64,000 nucleotides of DNA from Membranipora membranacea (Eukaryota; Bryozoa; Gymnolaemata; Cheilostomatida; Membraniporidae): assembly GCA_914767715.1 (NCBI GenBank), contig OU612065.1:24678001-24742000 (forward strand), given 5' to 3'. Below the pieces are notes generated by a model. It saw only the letters and a list, made by a program, of their open reading frames with translations, ran no database searches and was not told the DNA's origin. The position numbers and the translations under genes are program-made. Positions within the stretch are counted from its first letter, which is position 1, and the number at the start of each line of letters is the position of its first letter. This document shows positions 39,101 through 53,775 of the stretch, piece by piece.

Positions 39101-42100
39101 GGTAGCTGTGATCACTAGCTGTTTGATGTCCGGTTTTGCTGGGGTGTACTTTGAAAAGATATTGAAAGGCTCCAAACAATCGGTGTGGCTTAGAAATGTG
39201 CAGCTTGGATTTCTAGGAACTCTTTTGGGTGAGTAAGCTTCACAATAATGCTTAGATTTCATGCTTTTAGTCAAAAAACTACAAACTTCGGCCACCATTC
39301 ATGGAATGTGAGCTCATTTAAATTCTGTATCCTGTGAATTATTGAGGCTATAGTCTCAGAAATGTCACCTTATGTGCATACAATTTGCACAAACTGCTTG
39401 TCAAAACCAGTCGATTATATAGTTGTTGGTTGTGTCGCAGCTCTCTGTAGACACCACAACAGGAACAGGTGAAGGTGATTGTTCAGGACCAGTTTCCTCT
39501 GCAGATGAGCTGTCAGTTATAGTCACATTGGCCAGCTCCGCAAGCTTTGTATCGTTACAATACACCATCTCACTTTCATTAATTCGCAGAGATTTCTCAA
39601 AGATGAGATTACTGTATTTCCTCTGTAGCTTGAGCTTAATCTGACGAGTCCTACATGATAAAAATAATGTTTACTGAAAAGTACTTAAAAGCAGAAAAGA
39701 CAGATGCACTTTTTTTGTATCATTGGAATGCTCATATTACTGTGAGTAGCATTATAGGGACCGAGTGTGCACCATACCTGCCAAAATGATTTAAATTTGG
39801 ATTTTCAAAAAATGATGGGGTCCTGATGGGGTCTTTCCAGGGTTTATCTCCCCTGCAGAATTCGGAAGCAAAAGAGCCGAGGAGTGAAGGGAATAAGGCA
39901 TGCGCGACGGCAAAAGAGATCTTTTATCCATAGATGCCTTATCCTACTAGATCGTTTGAGATTGGAAATAATTTCTTTGCTTATTGTCTCCACCGCAGAC
40001 TTTGAGCCTTTGGTTGAGGGACAACTTCAAAATAAAAAATGAATTTTTCAAAAAAAATTAGAGAATTTGTCAGCATCTTGAGGAGGTATGAGCTTGTATA
40101 ACTTTTTGAGCTCTTAAAAATGATATATGGTGACCCTGCACTTGTCATTTCAGCTTTAAAGAGCTAAGAGCCATTAAACTAAGCTGAGAAATTGTGACAT
40201 TTGAATATCAAAAGATATAGGAGTGTAAAAAATATTGAAATATCTATGATCGCATCAGCTGTCACAGGAGCTACTCTTGACTCTACTCTTAACAAAAATA
40301 TTTTCAATCTCACTATCCCTGATCAGCACAAAACTCTCTTGAAAATAAGAAGACAGCTACCACCACCCCTCAAAATCTTCCCACCTAGATAAAATTTGTC
40401 TTACTTCTTCAGCTTTAAATCACTGTACTTGTTGTGAAGCTTCAGCACATCCGTCACCCGCATAAATTGGTTGTCACTAAATAAACGTCTCTCAAAGATC
40501 GCAGAACTTCTCAGGCAGCTTGATTTTTACCTCAGTTGTTTTTACGCTAAAATAATAATTAATAAGTAAGGATGTGATAAAGGACAATTCATTTCAGAAT
40601 GAGTGCACACAATAGCAACACTGCTCCTATGTAGATGGCAGTACCATTTTGCTTCGTGAAGTACTTTGTGCTGTTCTTGAATGACAGTTGTCAATGTAAG
40701 ATGAAGAGGAAGAAGGCGGTCCAGGACTCATCGATTAACTATGCAAATATTTGTATTTAGTAGGCATAATCAGTTTTTTCAAAGCAAGCATTAATAGCAC
40801 ACAATCACTTTGGTTCCATGCTTCGAATGGGTTGTCCACTCCCATGTTGAATGATGAATGCTAACAATTTCCATGATGAAAAAACATGAGAAGAGATATG
40901 CCGCGGCCTCCCACATAGAATCTATTTGTCCCATGCGCACTATCAATTCATCTACGCCGGCCGGAGTTGACTTCCATTCAGCCCGATGATTGTAGTCAGA
41001 ACTAGGTAGAAATAAGGCTGGCTGTCAAACACTGCAATGCCACCTTCATGTAGCGACACATGATGAATGTAACGGATTTATGAGCTAAAATGCCTACATA
41101 CCTCAACCTATCTTTTACTGGAATGTATTTATAGCCCATCCAACATCTAAAGTGATAGTGCATCTCCGAGGCAACAGCATCCTTGAGGAAATGCATCAGT
41201 ATGCGGACATCTTGCTTCAATATGGCCGCCTCTCTAAGACCACCTGAAAGAGCAAGGAGAAAATATTTAATATTAGTGAACCTGTCAAATAGTAACTTGT
41301 AAACATAGAACTATGAATTTTCACCTTGAATAAGCTACATTCATAGAGATAGTGAAAGCAAGCATTCAGATTCATATCCAATAGTTTTCTTTTACCATTA
41401 CCTGCATTTTGAGTTTGGGCTTTCATCAGCTTGTCTCGTTTTGTCTTTCCCTTGACACTGAGATTTTCCCTTGACACTGAGATATCGCGTTTGTTTCTCA
41501 CATATCACACAGACTCTGTCTAGCGCTGGTTTATTAACTGAAAGTTTTACTCCACTGGCTGATCCCGGGGCTTCTCTCTTTGCAGGAGGGGGTACAATAT
41601 CGCTATCAGACAATTGCTCACAATCAGCTTTGTCTTCAACTGGCATCTGTTCCACAAAAAAAAATTTGAAATTGAATGTATGCTGTATGTATGTTGTTAG
41701 GAATGATGAGCATAATAATAACATAAAGCTGCGTTTACAATCACTATGTTTCCATGTGTCGATTTTGTAAGGATTTCGGGAGTAATCACCCCATGGAAAC
41801 GGCATTAAAGTCAAATTCCGATTGTGACGAATGACTTTTTGGACGCGAATATCCATACCGTGTTTATTCGACCATAATCCTAATTGGCGGCGTGGCTGAA
41901 TGGTTAGCGCTCTTGCACACAATGCCTTCAAAGGGATTACACGTGGGAGGCTGGGGTTGAAGTCCCGGCTGTGGCAAATTCTTTTCATGTTTTTCCCATC
42001 ATGGGAATGGTTAGAATCAACTGGATTCTAACCATTCGAAATTGGAGTGAACCACAAAATCGAAGCATGGAACCGCAGTGATTGTCAACTAATCTGCCTA

Positions 42101-43996
42101 TTTGAACACCACCGACATTCAACACCGACAAATCTTCCAATGTAAACATTGTGTCGGTGCAGACTAAGAGGGACTGCACATGTGCGATTGTTTACAGCTT
42201 AGCGAGAGAAAACTGTCTGTTGAGTGGTCTAAATTCCGCCCCTTTTATAGTAAGCGGCTTATAATTACACGCTACTACAACGCTTCTCGCAGCAGATTAT
42301 ACTAGGGCAATGTTTGCCAGCGAGAGAATAGTCTCATTGGTTAATTAGCAGTATCCAGTGGCACGTTTATGACGGGAATCATTAAAAGGCTTTGTTTATG
42401 GAATATCATTGGCTGATGGCTAACCTTGTCATAATATCGCAGCTTGTAAACACGCTTTGTGTCTGCAGTGAAAAATGAGGAGATAATGAACAAAGCTAGA
42501 ATTTCAAGCTCTATTTTATTTTTACTAGCTCTAGTTTTCTAGCTGGTCTGTGGACCGCTTAATCGGAGTTTAATGAAATCGTTGCTCTGCGATCATGTCA
42601 CAGAATGAACGACACAGGGTCCGATTCCATTGATACATAGCCAATTAAAACACAGATATGTAGGTCATTCAGGTCAACAGGAGTTTCCTTTATTATGTTA
42701 CCAACCTTCTGCTGTTCATCAGCCACAAGCTGAGCACCTGCCAGCACAACAACAGTGCCTGCAGCAACTATGGCAAGCAGCTCATCATCATCCATAATAA
42801 TGGTGTTACAAAAACAAGTTAAAAAGTTCAGCTTCCCACTTTTCTACAATCTTTTTTAACTAGTACTACCATTACTAGCTGTAGCTATTGTACAGGGGTA
42901 ATATTGTCGCAAAATGGGAGCTGATTGGTCAATATAGTTGCTTGATTGATAGATCAGGGTAGAGTTATTAGACCGACAAATCTAGTGTAAAAGCAAAATC
43001 GTTATAACCTATATTACACCGACATTTACTGCCGACAGTTATGGTATGTCGGTGTTGTTCAATTATGCAGATTAGTTGACAATGTAAACGCAGCTTAATG
43101 GTAATGAAGGGTAGGATACATTTATGACAATACCACTGATTCAAATACGCAATCGACGGTGACCATGTTTAAAAACATTTCCGCTGTTTCTGGGGCCATT
43201 GATTGATTGCCATGAAGGATTGGATTGGCAGCCCTGGCCAGCACTGCAGTTTGATGACCCATCTATCTACAACTTAAATAATGATGATCTCAATACCAGA
43301 CCATCAATAATATGTGGGAGACTGTTACCTGAGGTGAATGATGAACCTTTGCATTCTCTATCTCCTTCTTGCTGGTCAATCTAGCATAGCAGTTTTTATG
43401 TATGGTAGCTCCTTTCTTAATACAACTATCAACAAGTGCACTCACACTAAGTGTTCTCTCAGGCTCTTTGTAAAGTTTACGCCACTGTTCAACCGATTGA
43501 ACTAGCACTTAATGACATTGGCTACCAAACTACAAGATATATTATTACCTTGGCTCATAGCCTAAAGTGAATAGGCATCTGAAATGGTGCCAGTTAAAAC
43601 TAAGAACGTCATCACTTAGTTCATCTATTTCACATCCTTATCTTGACAATTGAATCTTCTTTTTATTTATTCATAGGTTTGATCACACTAGCATTCAAAG
43701 ACTGGACAGCAGTGAGGGAGAAGGGTTTCTTCTATGGATATGACTGGGCTGTGTGGTTAGCGATACTTCTACAATCTGGAGGCGGACTTCTTGTCGCTGT
43801 CGTAGTGAAATACGCTGACAATATTCTCAAAGGATTTGCTACTTCAGGCGCCATTGTGGTCTCTTGTATTATATCTATTTATTTCTTCGACTTCCAGCTA
43901 TCTATACAATTTATTACTGGTGCAACGCTAGTTATAATATCTGTATACATGTATGGAAAGTTCCCATATGTAGCCCCAATAGATTCAACCGTGTAA
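36132..43996 (+). CDS. Golgi nucleotide-sugar transporter, SLC35A family (UDP-Gal/UDP-GlcNAc type)
   Basis: A multi-pass antiporter that imports UDP-sugars into the Golgi lumen for glycosylation. Five exons (36132-36174, 37259-37431, 38199-38354, 38922-39228, 43677-43996) give 332 residues with matching phases. Family marks are [19 protein letters not shown] in exon 2, [20 protein letters not shown] then DAATYQ in exon 3, [14 protein letters not shown] and [13 protein letters not shown] in exon 4, and [16 protein letters not shown] in exon 5. The mix of features is intermediate between SLC35A2 (UDP-galactose) and SLC35A3 (UDP-GlcNAc), so substrate is not assigned. Intron 4 is 4.4 kb, far longer than the others, and is filled with nested elements on both strands. 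The gene ends tail-to-tail with MPHOSPH10. Confidence 0.95.
41727..43095. mobile_element. PIF/Harbinger-type element, about 1.37 kb, with a nested insertion
   Basis: The ends AGCTGCGTTTACA and TGTAAACGCAGCT form a terminal inverted repeat with TAA duplicated on both sides (41724-41726 and 43096-43098), matching the TWA target of PIF/Harbinger elements. On the minus strand, 42797-42598 encodes [20 protein letters not shown], a start like that of Harbinger transposases or their companion protein, but the catalytic part is absent. A 339-bp inverted-repeat element is inserted 15 bases inside the left end, so the subterminal sequence resumes at about 42081. The whole element lies between two blocks of the nested Cys/His pseudogene. 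Confidence 0.8.
41742..42080. mobile_element. Nested 339-bp inverted-repeat element carrying a tRNA-like segment
   Basis: The left end CACTATGTTTCCATGTGTCG and the right end read inward CACTGCGGTTCCATGCTTCG agree at most positions over about 30 bases. They interrupt the Harbinger left end, whose intact form is seen at the right end. Inside lies a tRNA-like stretch at 41884-41978 (GTGGCTGAATGGTTAGCGC as A-box region, GGGTTGAAGTCCC as B-box region) and a perfect 14-bp stem (GAATGGTTAGAATC) with a 5-nt loop at 42005-42037. A clear target duplication is not visible. Superfamily unknown. Confidence 0.6.
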
Positions 43997-44387
43997 GCGT
44001 AAGAATTAGGGCAATCTTTGTGATATTAGTATTTTCTTCATGAGGTAATGGGGAAAGTTGAGGAGCAAACAAATCTCTAATCCCACTCTAGACTAAACTA
44101 AATGTAAAAAACTCTGCGCTAGCCACAACGTGTTATTTTGACGTATTTTGCGTATCAGGGTGTTTTTCAATATCATTACAAAGCCAACTATTTGTCCATC
44201 TGGACACCAGTAGATCTTCTCAAGATACAGATTTCCAGACATTTTTTTTTCAATCGTATCCCCACCTACACCAATGACAATTTATTTTATTGTACAACGG
44301 CTTTATTCTTACAACATGATATTTTACAAGACAGCTAGTAAAAAAAAGTATCGGGATTAAATTATACTTTCATCATGACTCCAACAA

Positions 44388-47300
44388 CTATAGTTTTAAT
44401 TTCTCTGCAGACTTAGCACCGACCCACTTCTTTGCATCCAGTTTCTTTTTGGTGACTTTCTTATCTAACTTGACTTCATTCTGCAGAGCTTTGAAAAACT
44501 CTTTAGATGATGAGTATGTCTTCTCAGATATTACAGAGTCCTTGAAATAGAGAAGTCAATGTTGTTAACACCATAATACACAAAACACAAGTACACTTCA
44601 AACTCTGTTGCAACATCCCATAACAGTTTTGACAGACGGTTCCTATTCCCATAGGGTTTTCCGCTATGATCCATCGAAATCCAATATAAAATCTTCCTTC
44701 GTCTAAACTTTCAAAGTTGAAAAAGGAATTCATCTTGATTATAAGCCCTTTAGCTAATTTTACCTTAGTAGGTTTGATAATCTTGCCATCATTGACCACA
44801 GCCTGTTTGATAGCCTCTATACTCCTCTGTTCTGCTCTCTTGTTACCCATACCAGGCGCCAGCTTCTTAACTCTCTGCTCTATCTTCTTTTTAAGAGCCT
44901 CATTCTTCCTTATTTTAGCCTTCTTTGTCCTCCTGATTCTGTTTTTATCTGTGGCGTCCATCTCACTTCTGTCTTTTACATCTACCTTTGGTTTCTGCAC
45001 GAGAAATTAACAAATGTCAGACATGCACATTATACGTACATTTGAGCGGACGTGTAATTCTTGATATAACCAAAGAAACTACCCAGTTTGACCGTAGAAA
45101 ATCTTTTCATCATTTTAAACTGATTGAACTCATACACATTGAAGCCATGCTCACCCACAGCTAACTGATATATCCTGTATGCCAACCCTACTAGGCAAGG
45201 CGGCTAGGATTAATTGAAAAGTAAGTAAATAAGGTCGATGGTCGGGAAAATTTCTGCAATTTGTGACAAGGCTAATGAGCAAAAGCTAATTATTTGCAGA
45301 AATTTGGTCTGCTTTAGAACAACATTAACTTTAAGGTTCACAAAAGTAACGAAAAACACTAACCTTAACTTCCTCAGGAGCGAGGCGGGCAGAGTCAGCG
45401 ACAGTATCGGGCTGAACTTCCTCTACGGTCAGAGCAGGAAGTGAGGAGATAATCTGTACCTCCTTGGCAGCCTAGAAATAATTAAAAACAGAGTTTAACA
45501 GATCAGACACAACAATATAAGTTGTACTTGGCCAATCATACAGAGTATTGATCAAACCAGCAAGAAGCAGTCAGCATTATCATTCAGAGCATTGTTTGTC
45601 ATGGCAGCAAGGGGCCCTTTGTCATACAAAAACTTTACTGGAAACCATTGTCTAAATCATGACAGCTTTGTTAGATTTCATATATAATTATTATGCTGTC
45701 CTTAGAAAGGAGATATATACACCAGAGGTTCTGGGGGTTGGAACAATCAACCTCGATAACTCCCCCAGTGGGACTCGAACCTATGAACCCTGCAGCACAA
45801 CTTGCCTGGCAGTGAAAAGCAAGAGCCATCTAACCTTCCATATCTCAAAAAGTTATGTACAAGCTGCCTGTAGCAGCCAGGCAACGGAAGTTGAGCTTAC
45901 AGTATAGTAACAATTGATTTATGTATATAACAAGAATTTCCAAGATGACGCAAGAATAAGAATTCACATACAGGTTTTGGAGTGTATTGGAAGCTAGAGA
46001 GAGCCTCAAGTTTAGTAAACAGTGATGTCATCATCTTTTTTATTTCTATTTCCGCTGGGTCCTCCTTGTCCTCATCTTCGTTCTCATCGTGCTACAGATA
46101 AAATATATATAATTCACTTAAAAAACAATATGACAACTGCTGCTGTCATCAGGAGAAGGAACTGTTCATCATGTCAAGATTTATTGATCAATGAACTGCT
46201 AGTAGATTGTTTCAAGAAATTTGTACAATGTCGGAGTTGTTCACCTTTTGTCAATGAATGGACAACTACTAAACGTGTTCTTCAATTGCATTCCATAAAA
46301 ATAGTGCTTTTCGCCGTAATTTCTTTGACACGTTATGGAAAAAAATCCCTACAGGATGATATTTTCTGCCAAATAAAATAGTGTATATGATACTTACATC
46401 TCTTAGCTTGACATATTCCTGTTCGTATATCTGACTGAGGCTAAGTTTACTTTTCTCGTGATCTAAGGCTAATCTCTTCTGAAATCTCTCACCATCTTCC
46501 TTCAATCTAGTCTTCCTCACCACATCATCAAAGGCCTGAAAATCCACACAACACAGTATATTACATGTTCAGGGGATTTAGGAGACAACCTGGTGACAAG
46601 TGATGCAAAGACTCTCTGTGTAAGATTATTATGAAGCACATATGAGGAAAACTCCAGGTTGGCACATACATCAATCCCGTCACTCTAAACTTTGTCACAT
46701 CCTCACATATATTATAATGTTAGCAGATTATGTAGGTTTGCAAGCTTGCCGATCATTGTGTGGTGGGGGTAGCATACGCTCTAACTGCACATCATGATGA
46801 CCATATATATGACCAGTGGTGATACGAAGCAAACTGGTGTGTTTATTGTGATTACCGACCTTATCTTTGATGCGCTGTATGATGAGAGACTCCAAAGTTT
46901 GTGTTGTCTCCACAGTAACAGCAGGTGTTGGAGCCACATTACTGTCAAACTCAACATCTTCCTGCAGGAGACTGTTCTCGGGCCGAGTCCTGGCAGTGAC
47001 TTCACCCTTCAACTGCCATGGCTTGTCTCCAGTGAGTGCTTCCTCTTCCATAGCCGCTATCCTCTCCTTCAACTGCAAAATAATCAGTTCATCTGAGCAA
47101 TACGCATGATTTGTAAATAACTTATATTGATTAAAATTTCAACTAATTTGAATCAGTAATATTAAAAAGCCTGATCAGTTGCTTTTAGATTGCAAGCTGA
47201 ACTCTCATTTGGTCTAAAGTATCTTGAGCGTGCTAAATTGCTTCATATTTGCTGTTCCAGCAGCGCACAAAGCCACAGCTACAAAGTGTACAACTAACCT

Positions 47301-50300
47301 TATCAGCTCTCTTCTCATACTCAGATTTAGCAGGCTCATTTTTCTGTTGCCCCAAAACATCTTCTAAATGTTCACCATCAGATCCATCTTCACTTGCTGA
47401 CCCTGTTCATAAGAACGCAAGATATTAATCTTACACTGCCTGTACACAATACTGCACTTCCGACAACATCTCAACATCTCAGCCTCCCAAAAGGCCTTAC
47501 AACTCAGCATGATAAACTCCTCTACGCTATTGTGTGATGCGAAGTATTCAATGTGTGAGTGAGATTAATTTGCCTAGCATTGACTGCTGGTGTGTTGACA
47601 ATATTGGGGCATCCATAATAAAAACTCAATAATGACCACCACATACAAAATCACAAAACCTTGGATTTGATGATGAATGATACAATAATACATACTCTCT
47701 TCATCCATAGCCTCTTCATCGGACATATTCTCTTCACTACCAGCCTCACTCCCAGCCTTCTCGTCTTCTTCACCTTGCTCCTCCTCTTCACTGTCATCTC
47801 GTACGAGTCCCATATCCTCGTCCAGAGCCTTCATTAGCTCTAACTCCTCATCCGATATATCCTCATCATCACCAGTTGGACCACCCAGTATGATCTCCTC
47901 GTCTGATTCCTCGTCCTCCTCCTCTTCGGCTTCATCATATTCTGGATGACTCTCTCTAGAAATTATTGCCCAACATGTGATATGAGCACATATCTACTTG
48001 ATCACTTATATAGGTGGTGATATCTTTACCCCTGTCTCTGTGGTTCCATGCTCATTTATACATGGTATTATACACCACTGCATGCAATATTGTGACTTTG
48101 CATGAGAAAACAAAAAAATTTTGAACGTGTAATTTGTACTTTTAACAAAGCAGGTGAGTGATTCACACAGACAGATATTGCAAGACAAATCAACAAGAGA
48201 AGTAAAAAATTACGACAGGCGGTTATTCAAGGAGAAATAAAGGGTAATTTATCCCCGAGAACTCGTACATAATCAGTTTGCAGATATTTATATTGGAACT
48301 TGTCCTCTATGGAACCATGACACAATAACTCATATATGATGGATATGTTACTATAAAAGCACATACTGAGAGAGTGCTTTCAACTTTGCTTGTAAACTAC
48401 TATTCGATTGATTAGGCAATGTGGTTTTGACATCTTTGCCATCTCCATACAAATCTTTGAACATGTAGTTGTGTTCCTGCAATGAAATAAAAATGTTGTA
48501 TTGAGCAAATATTCAAGCAATCAACAAAACTGCAGTAGGGTTACTATGGTAGTATTCATGTAAACATTATCAATTCTCGGATACTCAGATTCAAGCGGTA
48601 GTTTTGCTGAACAGCCTGGAGTGCAAGCCTCATACTATGATGACAGTATTAATAATCACTCAGTTTCATTCCTACCTCTGTGTCATCATCGTCGGACACA
48701 TAAAGCTCTGGCATTCTCTCAAATTTATCAGGATCCCTCATCAATTCATCATCCTGGTGATTCATAAATGCTTCCATCTGCTTCAGGGAGAAAAACTTAT
48801 CCTTCTTCTACAAAAGAGTGCGGGATGTAGGTAAGCTGCTAGCTTTCGATGAAAGAAGAAGAACAAGTATATAAAGATGACATCGTTTGAAATTGGATAA
48901 CAAATTTGGGCCAGTGTTAAACTAAAAGTGATTGACATCAGTGATTAAAAACCTGCATTCCAAATTGTATAATATTTATTCGACAGCACCTCAGTCTTTG
49001 GAGAACTAAGTCTTCAATGTCACCAAAATCTCATCTAATCTGATCTAGTTGCCATCAAAACCCTGATATACTTTGTTTTTGTACATAGCTTTAACAGTCC
49101 TTACGGATATTGAAACCTCATCGTCTCCGGAGTCTTCTTCATCATCTTCTTCATCCATTCCATTCTCATCATCTACATGCATATCCTCATCTTCACTCTG
49201 ATCAGATATGTCATCCTCCTCATCCTCTAGATCTTCATCATCACCCTCCTCAGACTCATCTGACTCTGCTATACCATTACCTTGCGTCGTATTAAGATCT
49301 AATCCAATAGATGAATCTGTCAATAGTTTACTTAACTCTCCTATATAACTTTCATCAGTCACTACGTTAAAACGATGGTCAATTTGTTGCCAAATTTGTT
49401 CAGAATCAAATCCTGTGATATATAGTTCATCGAGTACTGGTGTTTTGAATTCTGTTTCCGTGACAATTTCATTTCCAATAGAACAGGAATGGTCATATAA
49501 AAGCTTGGAGTTGTTTCTAGACTGTTCAGTTTCTTTTTTCGCCGGACTACAAAATAGAAACACAATGAATTATGATGACCATTTCATTTACTCCAAAACA
49601 ATACTCGAGCGAAGAACAAAAGTTAAAAATTATATTATATTTGGATTATAGCTGAAGCAATTACAGAAAGTATTATGACAGTTTGCTACAGTGAATAGTC
49701 TAGGTTTGTCACACGCTCCATACCAAACTCAGTATTTCTTCTGACACCATATTTTCAATATGGCAACACCAGCTGGGGTAGTGCACCATGTACTTATTGT
49801 ACCTCTGGCTGAAGTTGAACAATTTGCTCCTCAGCTGTAACACCTAACAAGTGTCTGTGAATGATCTCAGACTTTTTATCGTCAAACTCGTTTTACTCTT
49901 CTCCACATAATTCATCATTTTGCCTCTGATCTTCCTCAAGCACAGCAGTCAGTATCTAGCTGGTTGTTTTCACCTCATCACATCCCATTTAACCAACCAA
50001 GCCTCAAGAAGTAACTCCTTGAAATGATTTAACCGATCCAATGTACATAGTAAGATGTTAGAAGGTAAAGGAGTTGATGTCTCACCTGTGAGGGAAATCA
50101 GCATGCTCTCTTGAGAGGCACCTCCCATACATAGAACTCAATTTGCTGTAGGATATGTATTGTTATAATTGTGTGTATGATGATCAATAACATTTTCCAC
50201 GACCACTGCCTAGCAAGACAGACAGACACGAGCTAGTCATCATTTTCACAATGATGAAGTGGACGACTGTCTTTACTTACCCTAGAAATGATCCAGGTCT

Positions 50301-50417
50301 TTGAACAACACCTTCTACAGATGAGAGTAGAGCATCCACAAAGGCATTAGAGGGTGTGGCATGTGATTCAGAGGCAGTTGTACCATTTGGTTTCTTTTTT
50401 CTCTTGTCCATGCTCAT
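44388..50417 (-). CDS. MPHOSPH10: U3 small nucleolar ribonucleoprotein protein MPP10
   Basis: A nucleolar U3 snoRNP/SSU processome protein needed for 18S rRNA processing. Thirteen exons in reading order: 50417-50281, 50146-50096, 49546-49072, 48807-48676, 48476-48367, 47955-47696, 47402-47299, 47072-46860, 46535-46398, 46091-45972, 45471-45364, 44994-44764, 44540-44388. They join in phase to 743 residues (human 681). Family marks are DELYITGFDSEQIWQQIDHR in exon 3, long acidic runs of Asp/Glu/Ser in exons 3 and 6, EHNYMFKDLYGD in exon 5, KPWQLKGEVTARTRPENSLL in exon 8, LDHEKSKLSLSQIYEQEYVK in exon 9, LPALTVEEVQPD in exon 11, a Lys/Arg-rich block in exon 12 and the end SAEKLKL. Two near in-frame Met codons exist at the start (50417 and 50411). 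It diverges from the ARMH1-like gene across 515 bp. Confidence 0.95.
45755..45838 (-). repeat. tRNA-like short repeat (possible SINE head)
   Basis: On the minus strand GGTTAGATGGCTCTTGCTTT is followed about 30 bases later by GGTTCGAGTCCC, an exact B-box consensus. Acceptor-stem pairing is not evident. It lies in the MPHOSPH10 intron between exons 10 and 11. Confidence 0.5.
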
Positions 50418-50932
50418 AATTTTGAAGGTCATATGAAGTTCAGGAATAAGCCTCCATAAAAAAAGGTCATCAATTAAAAATATAAACCTATCTGTGACTT
50501 TGCTGGCTTCTTGACTTTTAAAAAAGTTTTAATTTTTTGTTCTCATACATAAAAACAAATTTGCCAATGATTCAATATTTATTACAAAGAAAATGAATTT
50601 TTTTTGTGTTCTAGCTACTCAACTTTTTTTTTATTTCCTGTTGCTAAGCAATATCCTGCTTATTCCTGTAATTATGGTTGTCTCTCTTTCTTTTTGACAG
50701 CAAAATGGTCTGTTTTACTTACATTATAAGGCTCTAAAACAAAGTACTACTGCAAAACCTAACACAGAAGGAGTCAGCAGGTTCAACAAGCAGATCATTT
50801 GTGGGTGACTCTATCCAATCCATCAGACTGGTGTGTCAAACTCAAGCTGTCAAGATCAGCATCTCAATAATAAATCATATCAACCACTTGATTGTGACCC
50901 AACCTTCATTCCTACTGTAAAGCACAGTCAAG
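50418..50932. promoter_or_regulatory. Short divergent intergenic region, MPHOSPH10 / ARMH1-like
   Basis: Only 515 bp separate the two start codons, which point away from each other. No other coding sequence is visible, so a shared bidirectional promoter is likely. The sequence is AT-rich with T-runs near 50590-50640, and no TATA box or factor site is called. Confidence 0.55.

Positions 50933-53775
<2,843 letters not shown>

Larger units (their letters stand above)
39401..43501 (-). pseudogene. Decayed nested gene with Cys/His modules, transposon-associated type
   Basis: Reverse-strand coding blocks lie inside SLC35A intron 4. In reading order: 43501-43347 ([19 protein letters not shown], then [20 protein letters not shown]); 41646-41402 ([18 protein letters not shown], then [18 protein letters not shown]); 41243-41101 ([19 protein letters not shown], then [18 protein letters not shown]); 40546-40405; and 39650-39401 ending in a stop. 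They show C-x2-C and H-x3-C pairs resembling the zinc-binding modules in large uncharacterised ORFs common in invertebrate genomes. Splice sites remain between blocks and phases match across 41402/41243 and 40405/39650. However, a 19-bp tandem duplication at 41446-41483 shifts the frame, another frame break lies near 40475, and a Harbinger element sits between the first two blocks. It is therefore most likely a pseudogene. Function unknown. Confidence 0.6.

Noticed and set aside
41402-41988. 196-codon minus-strand open frame as one continuous protein
   Set aside because: It runs across a Harbinger border (41727) and past an acceptor at 41647, so the N-terminal part is transposon-derived and only 41646-41402 belongs to the nested gene.
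44717-45010. 97-codon hydrophobic plus-strand open frame
   Set aside because: Antisense shadow of the Lys/Arg-rich MPHOSPH10 exon 12.
49110-49295. His/Leu/Pro-rich plus-strand open frame
   Set aside because: Antisense shadow of the acidic MPHOSPH10 exon 3.
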